From Thioclava atlantica (lineage in GTDB: Bacteria; Pseudomonadota; Alphaproteobacteria; Rhodobacterales; Rhodobacteraceae), in assembly GCF_000737065.1 (NCBI RefSeq), contig NZ_AQRC01000003.1:186001-250000 (forward strand): DNA of 64,000 nt, written 5' to 3'. A program made the position numbers and the translations under genes. The notes under the pieces are model-generated. The model worked only from the letters and a program-made list of their open reading frames with translations. It did no database searches and was not told where the DNA came from. How positions within the stretch are numbered: position 1 is the first letter of the stretch; each line of letters begins with the position of its first letter. Shown here piece after piece: positions 1 to 8,207 of the stretch.

Positions 1-426
1 CGCATCCTGCGCCAGCAGGGTGAGCGCGGCGATCTGGCTCCCTGCGCCGGCTTCGACCATCTGCCGCGCGAGCGGCACCGCGTGATCGTAATCCGCGATC
101 GCGATCTCGGCGACCAGCGCGGCCTCGGCGGTCGCGGCGCTGGTATCGCCCGCGGCCATCAGCTTGCGATAGTAATGCGCGGCCTGGGTGAAATCGGATT
201 GCTGTGAGGCGATCCGTGCCGCGAGATAGGCGCCCGCGGCCTCCGGGCTCGGGTCATTGCTGGTATCGCCGGCTTCGCTCGCCGCCGCTTCGGCATCGGC
301 GGCGTCGGCTGCGGCTTCGGCGCTGCCGGGCTTCGGCGCGTCCTGCGCATGAAGCGGGAAGGCCGCGACGGAGCCCATCAGGAATGCAATCAGGGCAAGA
401 CGCGGCGGAAGGGGAAAACTCGGCAC
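1..426 (-). CDS. Exported tetratricopeptide-repeat protein (C-terminus outside window)
   Basis: Only the first 142 codons are present; the rest runs off the left edge. It starts at a GTG (positions 424-426) preceded by AAAGGA at a good distance, and this start yields a clean signal peptide (hydrophobic stretch LALIAFLMGSVAA, then cleavage near AHAQ-like LHAQDA). An Ala/Glu/Asp-rich linker follows, then a helical stretch with the TPR look (AGAYLAARIASQQ..., AAHYYRKLM). This suggests a periplasmic or outer-membrane-associated TPR scaffold protein. The partner is unknown. The start is longer than an ATG-only reading would give, but the signal peptide supports it. Family call is from the visible repeats only. 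Confidence 0.6.
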   Translation of the reverse strand, partial: MPSFPLPPRLALIAFLMGSVAAFPLHAQDAPKPGSAEAAADAADAEAAASEAGDTSNDPSPEAAGAYLAARIASQQSDFTQAAHYYRKLMAAGDTSAATAEAALVAEIAIADYDHAVPLARQMVEAGAGSQIAALTLLAQDA

Positions 427-602
427 GAAACGGTCCTTTCGATCGGTTCGCGACGAAGGTAACGGGGCACTGCGGGCATGGCAATGCGACGCGGGCGACC
501 GCGCGGGATGCCGCCTGCGGGGAACACGCCGTTGTGACCGGCCAAGGCGCGCCGCAGACGCCCCGGCAAGCCAAAGGAAACGGCTCCACCTTCCAAATGC
601 AT

Positions 603-653
603 AAAATATCCCGGGGGTGAGCGGCGCGAGCCGCGAGGGGGCAGCGCCCCCTC
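603..653 (-). terminator. Gene-end element, copy A (CCCCCGGGATATTT type)
   Basis: Read on the minus strand this gives GGGGGC-GCT-GCCCCC, then a second dyad GCGGC...GCCGC, then CACCCCCGGGATATTTTAT. The same architecture follows two other genes near 5.3 kb in the same orientation relative to the upstream gene. It lies downstream of the ETF-QO gene, beyond the tandem repeat at 637-801. A role in transcription termination or mRNA 3' end protection is inferred; the T-run is short. Confidence 0.45.
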
Positions 654-801
654 TTTGACCGCCAATTGTCGCCCTCCGGCGACGGATGGGGCAGCGCCCC
701 CTCTTCGACTGCGGATTGTCGCCCTCCGGCGACGGATGGGGCAGCGCCCCCTCTTCGGTTGAGAACGTCGCCCTCAGGCGACGGGGGGAGAGCAGCGCCC
801 C
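637..801. repeat. 50-bp tandem repeat, three units plus a partial
   Basis: The sequence GCAGCGCCCC recurs at 641, 691, 741 and 792. Units 1 and 2 differ at about 4 of 50 bases; unit 3 is more diverged and 51 bp long. Each unit carries two dyads: GGGGC-AGC-GCCCC and GTCGCC-CTCC-GGCGAC. The array fills the gap between ETF-QO and the TPR gene, a 394-bp region with no gene that I can support; upstream bases 427-600 show nothing beyond a likely leader for the TPR gene. Confidence 0.9.
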
Positions 802-820
802 TGCCCGCCCCGGCCGGCGC

Positions 821-2482
821 TCACATATTGGGATAGTTCGGCCCGTCCCCACCCTGCGGCGTGGTCCAGTCGATATTCTGGCTGGGATCCTTGATGTCGC
901 AGGTCTTGCAGTGGACGCAGTTCTGGAAGTTGATCTGGAACTTCGCCTCCGCGCCTTCGCCGATCACCTCATAGACGCCGGCCGGGCAGTAACGCTGCGC
1001 GGGTTCGGCATATTTCGGCAGGTTCACCGCGATCGGGATCGCGGGATCCTTCAGCTTCAGGTGGCAGGGCTGGCTTTCCTCGTGATTGGTGAAGGAGAAG
1101 CTCACATTGGTCAACCGGTCGAAAGACAGCTTGCCATCGGGTTTCGGATAGTCGATTTCCTTGAACTTCTTCGCCTCGCCGGTCGATTTCGCGTCCGACT
1201 TGCCATGTTTCAGCGTGCCGAAGAGCGAGAAGCCGAAGAGATCGTTGGTCCACATGTCGAGCCCGCCGAAGACGAGCGACGGGATCATCCCCCATTTCGA
1301 CCACATCGGCTTGACGTTGCGGACCTTCTTGAGATCGGTCGCGATCGGCCCCGAGCGCAGGTCGGCCTCGTAATCGATCAGTTCGTCGCCCGCGCGGCCG
1401 CCCTGGATCGCCGCCGCCGCGGCTTCGGCCGCCGCGATCCCCGAGAGCATCGCGTTGTGGTTGCCCTTGATGCGCGGCACGTTCACCAGCCCCGCCGAGC
1501 AACCCAGCAGCACCGCGCCTGGCACGGTCAGTTTCGGGATCGACTGCCAGCCGCCTTCCGAGATCGCCCGCGCGCCGTAAGCCACCCGCTTGCCGCCCTC
1601 CAGCAGCTCCGCGACCATCGGGTGATGCTTGAAGCGCTGGAACTCCATGTAGGGGTACAGATACGGGTTCTCGTAGTTCAGGTGGACGACGAAACCGACA
1701 TAGACCTGGTTGTTCTCGAGATGGTAGATGAACGACCCGCCGCCCGCATTCTTGCCCAGCGGCCAGCCCATCGTGTGGGTCACGGTACCCTCGCGATGCT
1801 TGGCCGGGTCGATCTCCCAGATCTCCTTCATACCGAGGCCGAATTTCTGCGGACAATGGCCCTTGGAGAGGTCGAACTTCTCCATCACGACCTTCGAGAG
1901 CGAGCCGCGCACGCCCTCGGCCAGCATCACGTATTTGCCGCGCAGTTCCATGCCGGGCTCGTAGCCCGGACCTTCGGACCCGTCGGGATTGCGGCCGAAT
2001 TCACCGGCCACGACGCCGGCGACGCGATCCTTGCCGTTCTCGTCCTTGTCCCAGACGATTTCGGATGCGGCCATGCCGGAAAAGATCTCGACGCCGACCG
2101 CCTCGGCCTGTTCGGCCATCCAGCGGCAGACATTGCCCATCGAGACGATGTATTTGCCGTGATTGCTCATCAGCTTGGGCATCGGCCAGTTCGGGATGCG
2201 CATCGCCCCCGCCTCGCCGAGCATGTAGAAATTGTCCTTCTTGACCGGCACGGTGATCGGCGCGCCCTTGTCCTTCCAGTCGGGAATGAGCTGATCGAGG
2301 CCGGACGTGTCGAGCACCGCCCCCGAGAGGATATGCGCGCCCACTTCGGAGCCCTTCTCGAGGACGACGACTTCGAGATCGGGATCGATCTGCTTCAGCC
2401 GGATCGCCGCCGAGAGCCCAGCCGGCCCCGCCCCCACGATCACAACGTCGTATTCCATCGACTCGCGCGTCACGTCGCTCAT
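821..2482 (-). CDS. Electron transfer flavoprotein-ubiquinone oxidoreductase
   Basis: Membrane-associated iron-sulfur flavoprotein that passes electrons from reduced ETF (fed by acyl-CoA and other dehydrogenases) to ubiquinone. At 553 aa it has the usual length. A dinucleotide-binding GAGPAG motif lies at residues 17-22, and the 4Fe-4S cluster ligands are visible near the C-terminus as Cys499 and the Cys522-x2-Cys525-x2-Cys528 group. It lacks neighbouring etfAB genes, which must be elsewhere. It links functionally to the beta-oxidation genes at 15-23 kb in this window. The ATG at 2480-2482 gives MSDVTRES and the expected N-terminus. Downstream lies the 50-bp tandem repeat. Confidence 0.95.
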   Translation of the reverse strand: MSDVTRESMEYDVVIVGAGPAGLSAAIRLKQIDPDLEVVVLEKGSEVGAHILSGAVLDTSGLDQLIPDWKDKGAPITVPVKKDNFYMLGEAGAMRIPNWPMPKLMSNHGKYIVSMGNVCRWMAEQAEAVGVEIFSGMAASEIVWDKDENGKDRVAGVVAGEFGRNPDGSEGPGYEPGMELRGKYVMLAEGVRGSLSKVVMEKFDLSKGHCPQKFGLGMKEIWEIDPAKHREGTVTHTMGWPLGKNAGGGSFIYHLENNQVYVGFVVHLNYENPYLYPYMEFQRFKHHPMVAELLEGGKRVAYGARAISEGGWQSIPKLTVPGAVLLGCSAGLVNVPRIKGNHNAMLSGIAAAEAAAAAIQGGRAGDELIDYEADLRSGPIATDLKKVRNVKPMWSKWGMIPSLVFGGLDMWTNDLFGFSLFGTLKHGKSDAKSTGEAKKFKEIDYPKPDGKLSFDRLTNVSFSFTNHEESQPCHLKLKDPAIPIAVNLPKYAEPAQRYCPAGVYEVIGEGAEAKFQINFQNCVHCKTCDIKDPSQNIDWTTPQGGDGPNYPNM

Positions 2483-2522
2483 CTCCCAAACCCCTCGCTT
2501 GTCGCTATAGCTCGAGTTTTGA

Positions 2523-3533
2523 CTAGCCTACCTTGCGTAATGAGGCAATTGTGACGCTGCGATGCGGCGCAACAATCTTGCGCCCTCGCCCACCCGTCCG
2601 AAAACGCCGCAGCGCGAGATTGAGCAGGCAGACCACCAGGACGGAGGTGATGCCGTCGGTCGCATAGTGAAAGCCGGTATAGATCGAGAGCAGGAAGATC
2701 GTCACGAGATAGGCAACCGCGGGCAGCCTCAGTCCGGGCCACCGCTCCCAGATATAGAGCGTGGCAACCGATGTGGCGGCGACATGCATCGAGGGGAATG
2801 CCGAAATGCTCAGGCCGAAATCGAACCCCTCCGACAGATATCTTTGCCACAAGGCGGATTGCGTGATGCCGACCGGGCTCTGCGCCAGGCCGCTCGCACG
2901 CATCGAATCCTGCAGGCCCGCGAAGGCAGTCGTGTGCAGCAGACGGTCGTAGAATGCGGGACCGGCCGAGCTGCCCAGCAATGCGAGAATATTGCCGATC
3001 ACGATCCAGGAGAGGGCGTAGAGCCAGAGATAACGGCGCTTTCGCTCCGCATCGCCATCCGTCGCGGCGACGAGAAGCGGCAAACCGAAGGCCGGCAGCG
3101 CCCAGAGCTGGAAATAGACCAGCGTGACGTCGGAAACGATCAGGTCGGGCAGGAGCCGGTGCGCCACGCGCCACGCATCCACGCCCCCGGTGAGCCAGCG
3201 GTCGATCTCGGCGAGAAACGGGTCCGCATAGAAGGGAACGAGATCGGGAATCGCGTCCTTGAGCGTCAGGAAGCCGCATTGCAGGAAGAACACGCACAGC
3301 AATGCGCCCCCGATTTCACCGAGGCGTTCCCTGCGCCGCCCATGTGCCGCGAGCACAACCGTGCCCGCAATCAGCGGCAGGCCCAGAGCCCAGAGCTTCG
3401 AGACCCCGGCAAAGACGCTCGTGGCTCCGGCCAGCGAGCGCTCCACGAACGCGATCCGCTCATCCTGAAGGAAAAGGAGGAAAATGAAGGCAAAAATTGC
3501 ATAGAAGAATGCGAAGCGTATCAGTCTGGACAT
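2523..3533 (-). CDS. PAP2-superfamily integral membrane protein (Aur1/IPC-synthase-like)
   Basis: A 336-residue protein with about eight hydrophobic segments. It carries the phosphatase C2-like motif FPSMH (residues 246-250) and the C3-like motif TGFHYATD (286-293), so His250, His289 and Asp293 are the expected catalytic residues. The first lysine/arginine motif of classic PAP2 phosphatases is not evident, which resembles the inositol-phosphorylceramide-synthase branch (PAP2_3). It likely acts on a lipid phosphate or transfers a polar head group in the inner membrane; substrate unknown. It lies 40 bp upstream of ETF-QO on the same strand, with no obvious functional link. Confidence 0.75.
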   Translation of the reverse strand: MSRLIRFAFFYAIFAFIFLLFLQDERIAFVERSLAGATSVFAGVSKLWALGLPLIAGTVVLAAHGRRRERLGEIGGALLCVFFLQCGFLTLKDAIPDLVPFYADPFLAEIDRWLTGGVDAWRVAHRLLPDLIVSDVTLVYFQLWALPAFGLPLLVAATDGDAERKRRYLWLYALSWIVIGNILALLGSSAGPAFYDRLLHTTAFAGLQDSMRASGLAQSPVGITQSALWQRYLSEGFDFGLSISAFPSMHVAATSVATLYIWERWPGLRLPAVAYLVTIFLLSIYTGFHYATDGITSVLVVCLLNLALRRFRTGGRGRKIVAPHRSVTIASLRKVG

Positions 3534-3644
3534 GACGGGTCTGCAATGCGTTCAGAGAAAATGATGGGCGCGAAATGACAGTCTTAACAAAGCTTTGAAT
3601 TGTCCCAGGCTGAAAAACAATCACGGCGGAAACGTGGCAGGGTC

Positions 3645-3675
3645 TTGACTTCGGGGGGGCAGACCAGATTTAGAT
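3645..3675 (+). promoter_or_regulatory. Candidate sigma-70 promoter of greA
   Basis: TTGACT (3645-3650) and TTAGAT (3670-3675) stand 19 bp apart, about 40 bp before the greA start codon. The -35 box matches well and the -10 moderately; spacing is slightly long. Inferred from sequence only. Confidence 0.4.
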
Positions 3676-3714
3676 GCCCTGAATTGGGGACCACTCCGAA
3701 TTCGGGAGCCTTCC

Positions 3715-4185
3715 ATGGAAAAAGTGCCGATGACGCGCGCGGGCTATGACGCGCTCAATAAAGAATTGAAAAAGCTCAAGTCCGAGGAGCGCCCCGCGAT
3801 CATCGCGGCGATTGCCGAGGCACGCGAGCTTGGCGATCTTTCGGAGAATGCCGAATACCATTCGGCGCGCGAGAAGCAGGGCTTCATCGAGGGCCGGATC
3901 AAGGAGATCGAGAGCCAGCTCGGCCGCGCCGAGGTGATCGACCCGACCAAGATGTCGGGCGCGGTGAAATTCGGCGCGACGGTCACCATCGTCGACGAGG
4001 ATACCGACGAGGAGAAGACCTACCAGATCGTCGGCGAGCCCGAAGCCGATCTGGAAAAGGGCCGGCTGAACATGAAATCCCCGCTTGCCCGGGCGCTGAT
4101 CGGCAAGGACGAGGGGGACTCGGTCGAGGTCCGGACCCCCGGCGGCGACAAGGCCTACGAGATCCTGAAGATCGAATTCGTCTGA
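3715..4185 (+). CDS. greA: Transcription elongation factor GreA
   Basis: Rescues backtracked RNA polymerase by stimulating cleavage of the nascent RNA 3' end through the secondary channel. The 156-residue protein has the family length and both domains: the N-terminal antiparallel coiled coil (residues 1-75) with the acidic tip in [14 protein letters not shown], and the FKBP-like C-terminal domain with [14 protein letters not shown]. The start ATG is preceded by GGGAG. It stands alone behind its own promoter and is followed 34 bp later by a membrane protein gene, perhaps cotranscribed. Confidence 0.97.
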   Translation: MEKVPMTRAGYDALNKELKKLKSEERPAIIAAIAEARELGDLSENAEYHSAREKQGFIEGRIKEIESQLGRAEVIDPTKMSGAVKFGATVTIVDEDTDEEKTYQIVGEPEADLEKGRLNMKSPLARALIGKDEGDSVEVRTPGGDKAYEILKIEFV

Positions 4186-4219
4186 GACCGGCGCGCGGGC
4201 GCCAGCGACGGAGGACGGC

Positions 4220-5266
4220 ATGGAGAAACCGGCGGAGCGGAGCAAGGACAAGCTCGCCTTTCCGGGCGGACCGCGCCTCGCCGAGACCGCTGCGCCTCCC
4301 CGCCTCAGAGGGCCGGGCCGTGCCGAATGGATCGCGCTGGCGCTGAGCCTGCTCTGGCTCGTCCTTCTCCTCGCCTTCTGGTTCTTCGCCCCCGGCATCG
4401 CGGGCACCGCATCGCTGTTCGACACCGTCAGCCTGTTCGTCGGGATGATGCTGCCGATCATCGTGATCTGGGTCGCCGCGATCACCGCACGCGCGAGCCG
4501 GGAGATGCGCGCCGAGGCCGCCTCGATCCGGCAATCCGTCGAAGCGCTGCGCACCGCCTGGCTCAACCAGCAGGCGCTGCGGATCGACCAGAATGTCGAG
4601 AAGAAGCTCGACGAGATCGCCGCCGTCACCCGGCAGGCCGAGACCACGATCGCCACCTTCGCCTCCCGGCGTGATGCGCACTTCGTCCAGCCCTCCGCCG
4701 ACCGCAAGGCCGCACTCGTCGCACCGCCCCCCGCACGGTCCGACGAGAGCGAACCGATGCTGGCGCTCGGCACCCCGGCCGAGGACCTGCGCGCGCCGCT
4801 CTCGGTGGCCGATTTCGTCCGCGCGCTGAACTTCCCCGATTCGCCCGACGATGCGGACGGGTTCCGTGCGCTGCGCCGCGCTCGCGAGGATCGCGCCACG
4901 GCGAAACTGCTGCGCTCGGCCCAGGACGTGCTGAACCTGCTCGCCCAGGACGGGATCTACATGGACGATCTCAAACCTGACCGCGCCCGCCCCGAACTGT
5001 GGCGTCGCTTCGCCAAGGGCGAGCGCGGCCGCGAGATCGCGAGCATCGGCGGGATCCGCGATCGCTCCTCTCTGGCGCTGAGCGCCGGGCGGATGCGCGG
5101 CGATACCGTGTTTCGCGACGCAGCCCATCACTTCCTGCGCCAGTTCGACCGCACCTTCGCCGAATTCGAGAAGAACGCGAGCGATCAGGAGATCGCCGAG
5201 ATGACCGAGACCCGTACGGCCCGCGCCTTCATGCTTCTGGGGCGGGTGACGGGCAGCTTCGACTGA
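4220..5266 (+). CDS. Conserved membrane protein of unknown function, coiled-coil
   Basis: A 348-residue protein I do not recognise by family. The N-terminal 35 residues are polar and Pro-rich. Two membrane segments follow (about residues 37-58 and 68-90), then a long charged helical region rich in Arg, Glu and Ala (about 95-150, likely coiled coil with REMRAEAASIRQSVEAL), and a soluble C-terminal half. This suggests an inner-membrane anchor with a large cytoplasmic part. It has GGAGG 6 bases before its ATG. It follows greA by 34 bp and ends directly at gene-end element copy B. Confidence 0.7.
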   Translation: MEKPAERSKDKLAFPGGPRLAETAAPPRLRGPGRAEWIALALSLLWLVLLLAFWFFAPGIAGTASLFDTVSLFVGMMLPIIVIWVAAITARASREMRAEAASIRQSVEALRTAWLNQQALRIDQNVEKKLDEIAAVTRQAETTIATFASRRDAHFVQPSADRKAALVAPPPARSDESEPMLALGTPAEDLRAPLSVADFVRALNFPDSPDDADGFRALRRAREDRATAKLLRSAQDVLNLLAQDGIYMDDLKPDRARPELWRRFAKGERGREIASIGGIRDRSSLALSAGRMRGDTVFRDAAHHFLRQFDRTFAEFEKNASDQEIAEMTETRTARAFMLLGRVTGSFD

Positions 5267-5405
5267 GGGGGCTCTGCCCCTTCGCGGCTCACGCCGCTCA
5301 CCCCCGGGATATTTCTCTCAAGAGGAAGCGGGCTCCCTTCTTCCTCTTGATGCAAATATCCCGGGGGAGGCGCCGGATGGCGCCGGGGGCGGAGCCCCCC
5401 CCTTC
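5266..5405. terminator. Back-to-back gene-end elements, copies B and C
   Basis: Copy B (plus, from the stop codon of the preceding gene to about 5315) reads GGGGGCTCTGCCCC, a GCGGC/GCCGC dyad, then CACCCCCGGGATATTT. Copy C is on the minus strand, ending the GNAT gene, and again gives GGGGGC...GCCCCC, a GGCGCC dyad and CCTCCCCCGGGATATTT. Their tails share CAAGAGGAAG and are inverted to each other, forming a further 10-bp stem. The pair separates two convergent genes and very probably acts as a bidirectional terminator. Confidence 0.65.
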
Positions 5406-5990
5406 TCAGAGAGCGCGACGCATCACCTGCACGGAGCGGAATTCGAAGATGAGTCGGGTGAGCGCGGAGCTGCGCCGCCCCGAGACTTCGAAGCCCAGGC
5501 GATGATAGAGCGCACGGGCGCGCAGGTTCTCCTCGATCACGTCGAGAGAGAGCGTCTCGTATCCGAGCTGGCGCGCCTCGGCGGCGAGCGCCTCGATCAG
5601 CGCGCGCCCCACGCCCGCCCCGCGCCTGTCCGGGCGCACCGCGATCCCGTCCACCATCATCACCCGCGGTTCGAGATCATGCGCGAGCAGATGCAGGCAG
5701 GCCGCGCGCCAGAGCGCACCGATCCGCCCGTAATGATCCACCAGATCGGCCCAGCTTCCGCCGACGAAGGAGCCGCGCGGGGTGCGAAAGCCGACGACAC
5801 CCACGAGAGAGCCGTCCGCGTCGACCGCGCTGATCGCATGGCCTTCGCGGATCACCTGCGCGATGAAGCGCAGGGCCCGGGGCTCGGGCCCCATCACCCG
5901 GCCGAGCTTGCCGCCGAAGGCCTGCCAATAGAGCGCGGCGGCCGCTGCACGGTGGTCGCGGGAGAGACCGCGATAGAGCGCGACGCTCAC
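5406..5990 (-). CDS. GNAT-family N-acetyltransferase
   Basis: A 194-residue acetyl-CoA-dependent acyltransferase. The acetyl-CoA pyrophosphate-binding motif A is visible as VRPDRRGAGVGRALIEAL (about residues 118-135), followed by the motif B region ARALYHRLGFEVSGRR near 162-177. Substrate unknown. It begins at a GTG that overlaps the mobA stop codon (GTGA), so translation is probably coupled to mobA. The shared operon does not by itself define a cofactor role, since such acetyltransferases are found beside many genes. Confidence 0.85.
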   Translation of the reverse strand: MSVALYRGLSRDHRAAAAALYWQAFGGKLGRVMGPEPRALRFIAQVIREGHAISAVDADGSLVGVVGFRTPRGSFVGGSWADLVDHYGRIGALWRAACLHLLAHDLEPRVMMVDGIAVRPDRRGAGVGRALIEALAAEARQLGYETLSLDVIEENLRARALYHRLGFEVSGRRSSALTRLIFEFRSVQVMRRAL

Positions 5991-6580
5991 GGCGCCCCCG
6001 CGTCAAGCAGGGCCTCGGCGGTGCGAAGATCCTCGGGGGAATTGAGGTTCATGAACGGGTCGGGCGTGGCGTCGAAGGCGACTTCGCGCGCGCCCGGGGC
6101 GGCCATGCGCAGCCGGCGCTCGCCCGCCGCGAAGAGGGCCGCGATCCGGTCGCGCTCGGCCAGTGGCCAGAGCGCGACGCTGGGATGGGCGCGACCCGCC
6201 GAGGCGGCGATGGCGATCTCCGTGCCGCCCCCGGCCTCGTCCAGCCGCGCCACCAGATCGCGCGGCAGAAAGGGCGTGTCGGTCGGCACGGTGAGCAGCA
6301 GGTCCATCCCCTGCGCGGCGGCCCAGTCGAGCCCCGAGAGCACGCCCGCAAGCGGCCCCTCGCCCCGGCGCTCGGGCGGATCGGCCAGGACCGGGAGCGG
6401 TGCGAAGCGCAGCGGATCGCCATTGGCCGAGATCGCGAGCGCGGCCACCTGCGGGCCGATCCGCCCGGCCACATGGGAAAAGAGAGGCCGCCCGGCGAGA
6501 CCCAGCATCGCCTTGTCCGTCCCGCCCATCCTCCGGCCCTGACCGCCTGCGAGGATCACTGCCGCTATCGTTCCAGCCAC
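5987..6580 (-). CDS. mobA: Molybdenum cofactor guanylyltransferase MobA
   Basis: Transfers GMP from GTP to Mo-molybdopterin, making the MGD cofactor used by enzymes such as DMSO reductase and formate dehydrogenase. The 197-residue reading begins at a GTG (6578-6580) with GGAGG 11 bases upstream. It opens straight into the family signature LAGGQGRRMGGTDKA (nucleotide binding), followed by GPLAGVLSGLDWA and the PTDTPF metal-binding motif. A longer upstream-open frame lacks homology and runs antisense through azlC, so I reject it. It overlaps the acetyltransferase gene by four bases. Confidence 0.9.
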   Translation of the reverse strand: MAGTIAAVILAGGQGRRMGGTDKAMLGLAGRPLFSHVAGRIGPQVAALAISANGDPLRFAPLPVLADPPERRGEGPLAGVLSGLDWAAAQGMDLLLTVPTDTPFLPRDLVARLDEAGGGTEIAIAASAGRAHPSVALWPLAERDRIAALFAAGERRLRMAAPGAREVAFDATPDPFMNLNSPEDLRTAEALLDAGAP

Positions 6581-6670
6581 GATGACGATTGCCTCCGTTA
6601 CAATCCCGCGCTTTGCCTTTGCCCGCGCTTTTCCTATCTGTCCCGCAACTGGAAAGGGGAGACAAGCATC

Positions 6671-7393
6671 ATGTCCCACAGCGCGGCCATTCGCGCGGCC
6701 TATTGGCGCGGGTTCCGCCATGGCCTGCCCTTTTTGCTGGTGATCGTGCCCTTCGGCCTGCTGTTCGGCGTGGCCGCGACGAAGGCGGGGCTGGATCTCG
6801 CGCAGGTGATGGGCTTCTCGATCATGGTGATCGCGGGGGCGGCGCAGTTCACCGCGCTCCAGCTGATGGGCGATCATGCGCCGGTGATCCTCGTGCTGGC
6901 CGCCTCGCTGGCGGTCAATCTGCGCATGGCGATGTATTCGGCCTCGCTCACCCCGCATTTCGGACGCGCGCCGACATGGCAGAAGGCGCTGGCCGCCTAT
7001 TTCATGGTGGACCAGTCCTTCGCGCTTGCGATCAACGAATACGAGACCCGCCCCGCGATGAGCCGCCCCGAGAAGCTCGCCTATTATGCGGGGGCCTGCT
7101 CGCCGGTCTGTCCCAACTGGTATGTCGCGACACTGGCGGGGGCGCTGGTCGGCGCGCAGATCCCGCCCGAATTCGCGCTCGATTTCGCGGTGCCGATCAC
7201 CTTCCTCGCGATGATCGGACCGGCTTTGCGCACGCTCGCCCATGTCGCGGCTGCGGCGGTCTCGGTGATCGGGGCGCTGGTGCTCTCGTTCCTGCCTTCG
7301 GGTGTGGGGCTGATGATCGCGGCGCTCGCGGCGATGGTGACCGGCGCGCAGGTCGAGCTCTGGATCGCGCGCAGAAAGGCGGTGCGGCAATGA
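6671..7393 (+). CDS. azlC: AzlC family branched-chain amino acid exporter, large subunit
   Basis: A 240-residue integral membrane protein of the LIV-E (AzlC/YgaZ) family, which with the small AzlD subunit exports branched-chain amino acids or related compounds. Typical motifs are RDGLPF-like RGFRHGLPFLLVIVPFG, the MVIAGAAQFTALQL segment and VNLRMAMYSASL. About seven membrane helices are predicted. The ATG at 6671 has GGGGAG upstream. It overlaps azlD by four bases (ATGA) and is transcribed away from mobA with 90 bp between them. Confidence 0.92.
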   Translation: MSHSAAIRAAYWRGFRHGLPFLLVIVPFGLLFGVAATKAGLDLAQVMGFSIMVIAGAAQFTALQLMGDHAPVILVLAASLAVNLRMAMYSASLTPHFGRAPTWQKALAAYFMVDQSFALAINEYETRPAMSRPEKLAYYAGACSPVCPNWYVATLAGALVGAQIPPEFALDFAVPITFLAMIGPALRTLAHVAAAAVSVIGALVLSFLPSGVGLMIAALAAMVTGAQVELWIARRKAVRQ

Positions 7394-7722
7394 ACGGATA
7401 TCCGGACTGGCTGGTCTGGGGGATCATCGCGGCCCTCGGGGTCGGAACCTTCTTCCTGCGCTATTCCTTCCTGGGCTTTCTGGGCGAGCGGCAACTGCCG
7501 GAATGGGCGCTGCGCTACCTGCGCTACACGCCGGTGGCGGTCTTGCCGGGCCTGGTGGCGCCGCTGGTGCTCTGGCCTGCGGCGACGGGCGGCGAGACCA
7601 ACCCTGCGCGGCTCGTCGCGGCGCTCGCGGCCCTCGGGGTGGGCGTGGCGACACGCAACACGCTCTGGGCGATTCTGGCGGGGCTCGCGGGGCTCTATCT
7701 CTCGCTCTGGATGGTGGGGTGA
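7390..7722 (+). CDS. azlD: AzlD family branched-chain amino acid exporter, small subunit
   Basis: A 110-residue protein with four hydrophobic helices, the usual size of AzlD/YgaH. It contains TFFLRYSFLGFLG and the conserved RYTPVAVLPGLVAP segment. It pairs with AzlC to form the exporter; the ATGA overlap with azlC indicates coupled translation. Immediately after its stop, GCGCCCT-CA-AGGGCGC (about 7726-7741) can fold as a tight hairpin, possibly ending the transcript. Confidence 0.92.
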   Translation: MNGYPDWLVWGIIAALGVGTFFLRYSFLGFLGERQLPEWALRYLRYTPVAVLPGLVAPLVLWPAATGGETNPARLVAALAALGVGVATRNTLWAILAGLAGLYLSLWMVG

Positions 7723-7831
7723 GCCGCGCCCTCAAGGGCGCCCACCGGATGCCCTGAGCGGCGAGCCCGTAGGGCGGCAAGGCACAGGCACCCCTCGCAC
7801 GCGCAGACGAACGGAACGGAGGGGCTGCGCA

Positions 7832-7862
7832 AAGAAAAAGGCCGCGCCCCGAAGGCACGGCC
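7832..7862 (-). terminator. Rho-independent terminator of rpmG
   Basis: On the minus strand GGCCGTGCC-TTCG-GGGCGCGGCC folds into a stem with a stable TTCG loop and is followed by TTTTTCTTT. It lies 25 bp after the rpmG stop codon. Confidence 0.85.
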
Positions 7863-7887
7863 CCGAACCCTTCAAGGTCAGGCGATC

Positions 7888-8055
7888 TTACTTGATCTTG
7901 CCTTCCTTGTATTCGACATGCTTGCGCACGACCGGATCGTATTTGTTCACGGTCATCTTTTCAGTCATGGTGCGGGCATTCTTCTTGGTCACGTAGAAGT
8001 GCCCGGTGCCCGCCGTCGAGTTCAGACGGATCTTGATCGTCGTCGGCTTCGCCAT
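7888..8055 (-). CDS. rpmG: 50S ribosomal protein L33
   Basis: A 55-residue ribosomal protein, beginning [20 protein letters not shown] and ending VEYKEGKIK. It belongs to the large ribosomal subunit near the E site. Like other alphaproteobacterial L33 proteins it lacks the zinc-binding cysteine pairs (no Cys at all), the form that does not need zinc. AGGAG lies seven bases before the ATG. It is a single-gene unit with its own intrinsic terminator. Confidence 0.97.
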
Positions 8056-8207
8056 TTCTTATCTCCTAGCTCCGGGCACCAATGCGCGCACCCGCGGAAT
8101 CCTTGAAGCCCGCCTTTTAGCGATGCGCGATGCGGAGTCAACCGCGAAACCGGGGCGCAGATTGAAAATTCTTCCGATCTGCGACCCGGCGGGCAGGATT
8201 GCCGCGT

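Noticed and set aside
686-2554. 622-codon open frame on the plus strand over ETF-QO
   Set aside because: It is antisense to a gene with clear cofactor motifs and a 4Fe-4S site, has low-complexity Arg/Asp/His-rich sequence, and no family likeness. It arises from GC-rich third positions.
6581-7390. N-terminal extension of mobA reaching 467 codons
   Set aside because: The extra part is antisense to azlC, has no family likeness, and a good GTG start with ribosome site exists at 6580.
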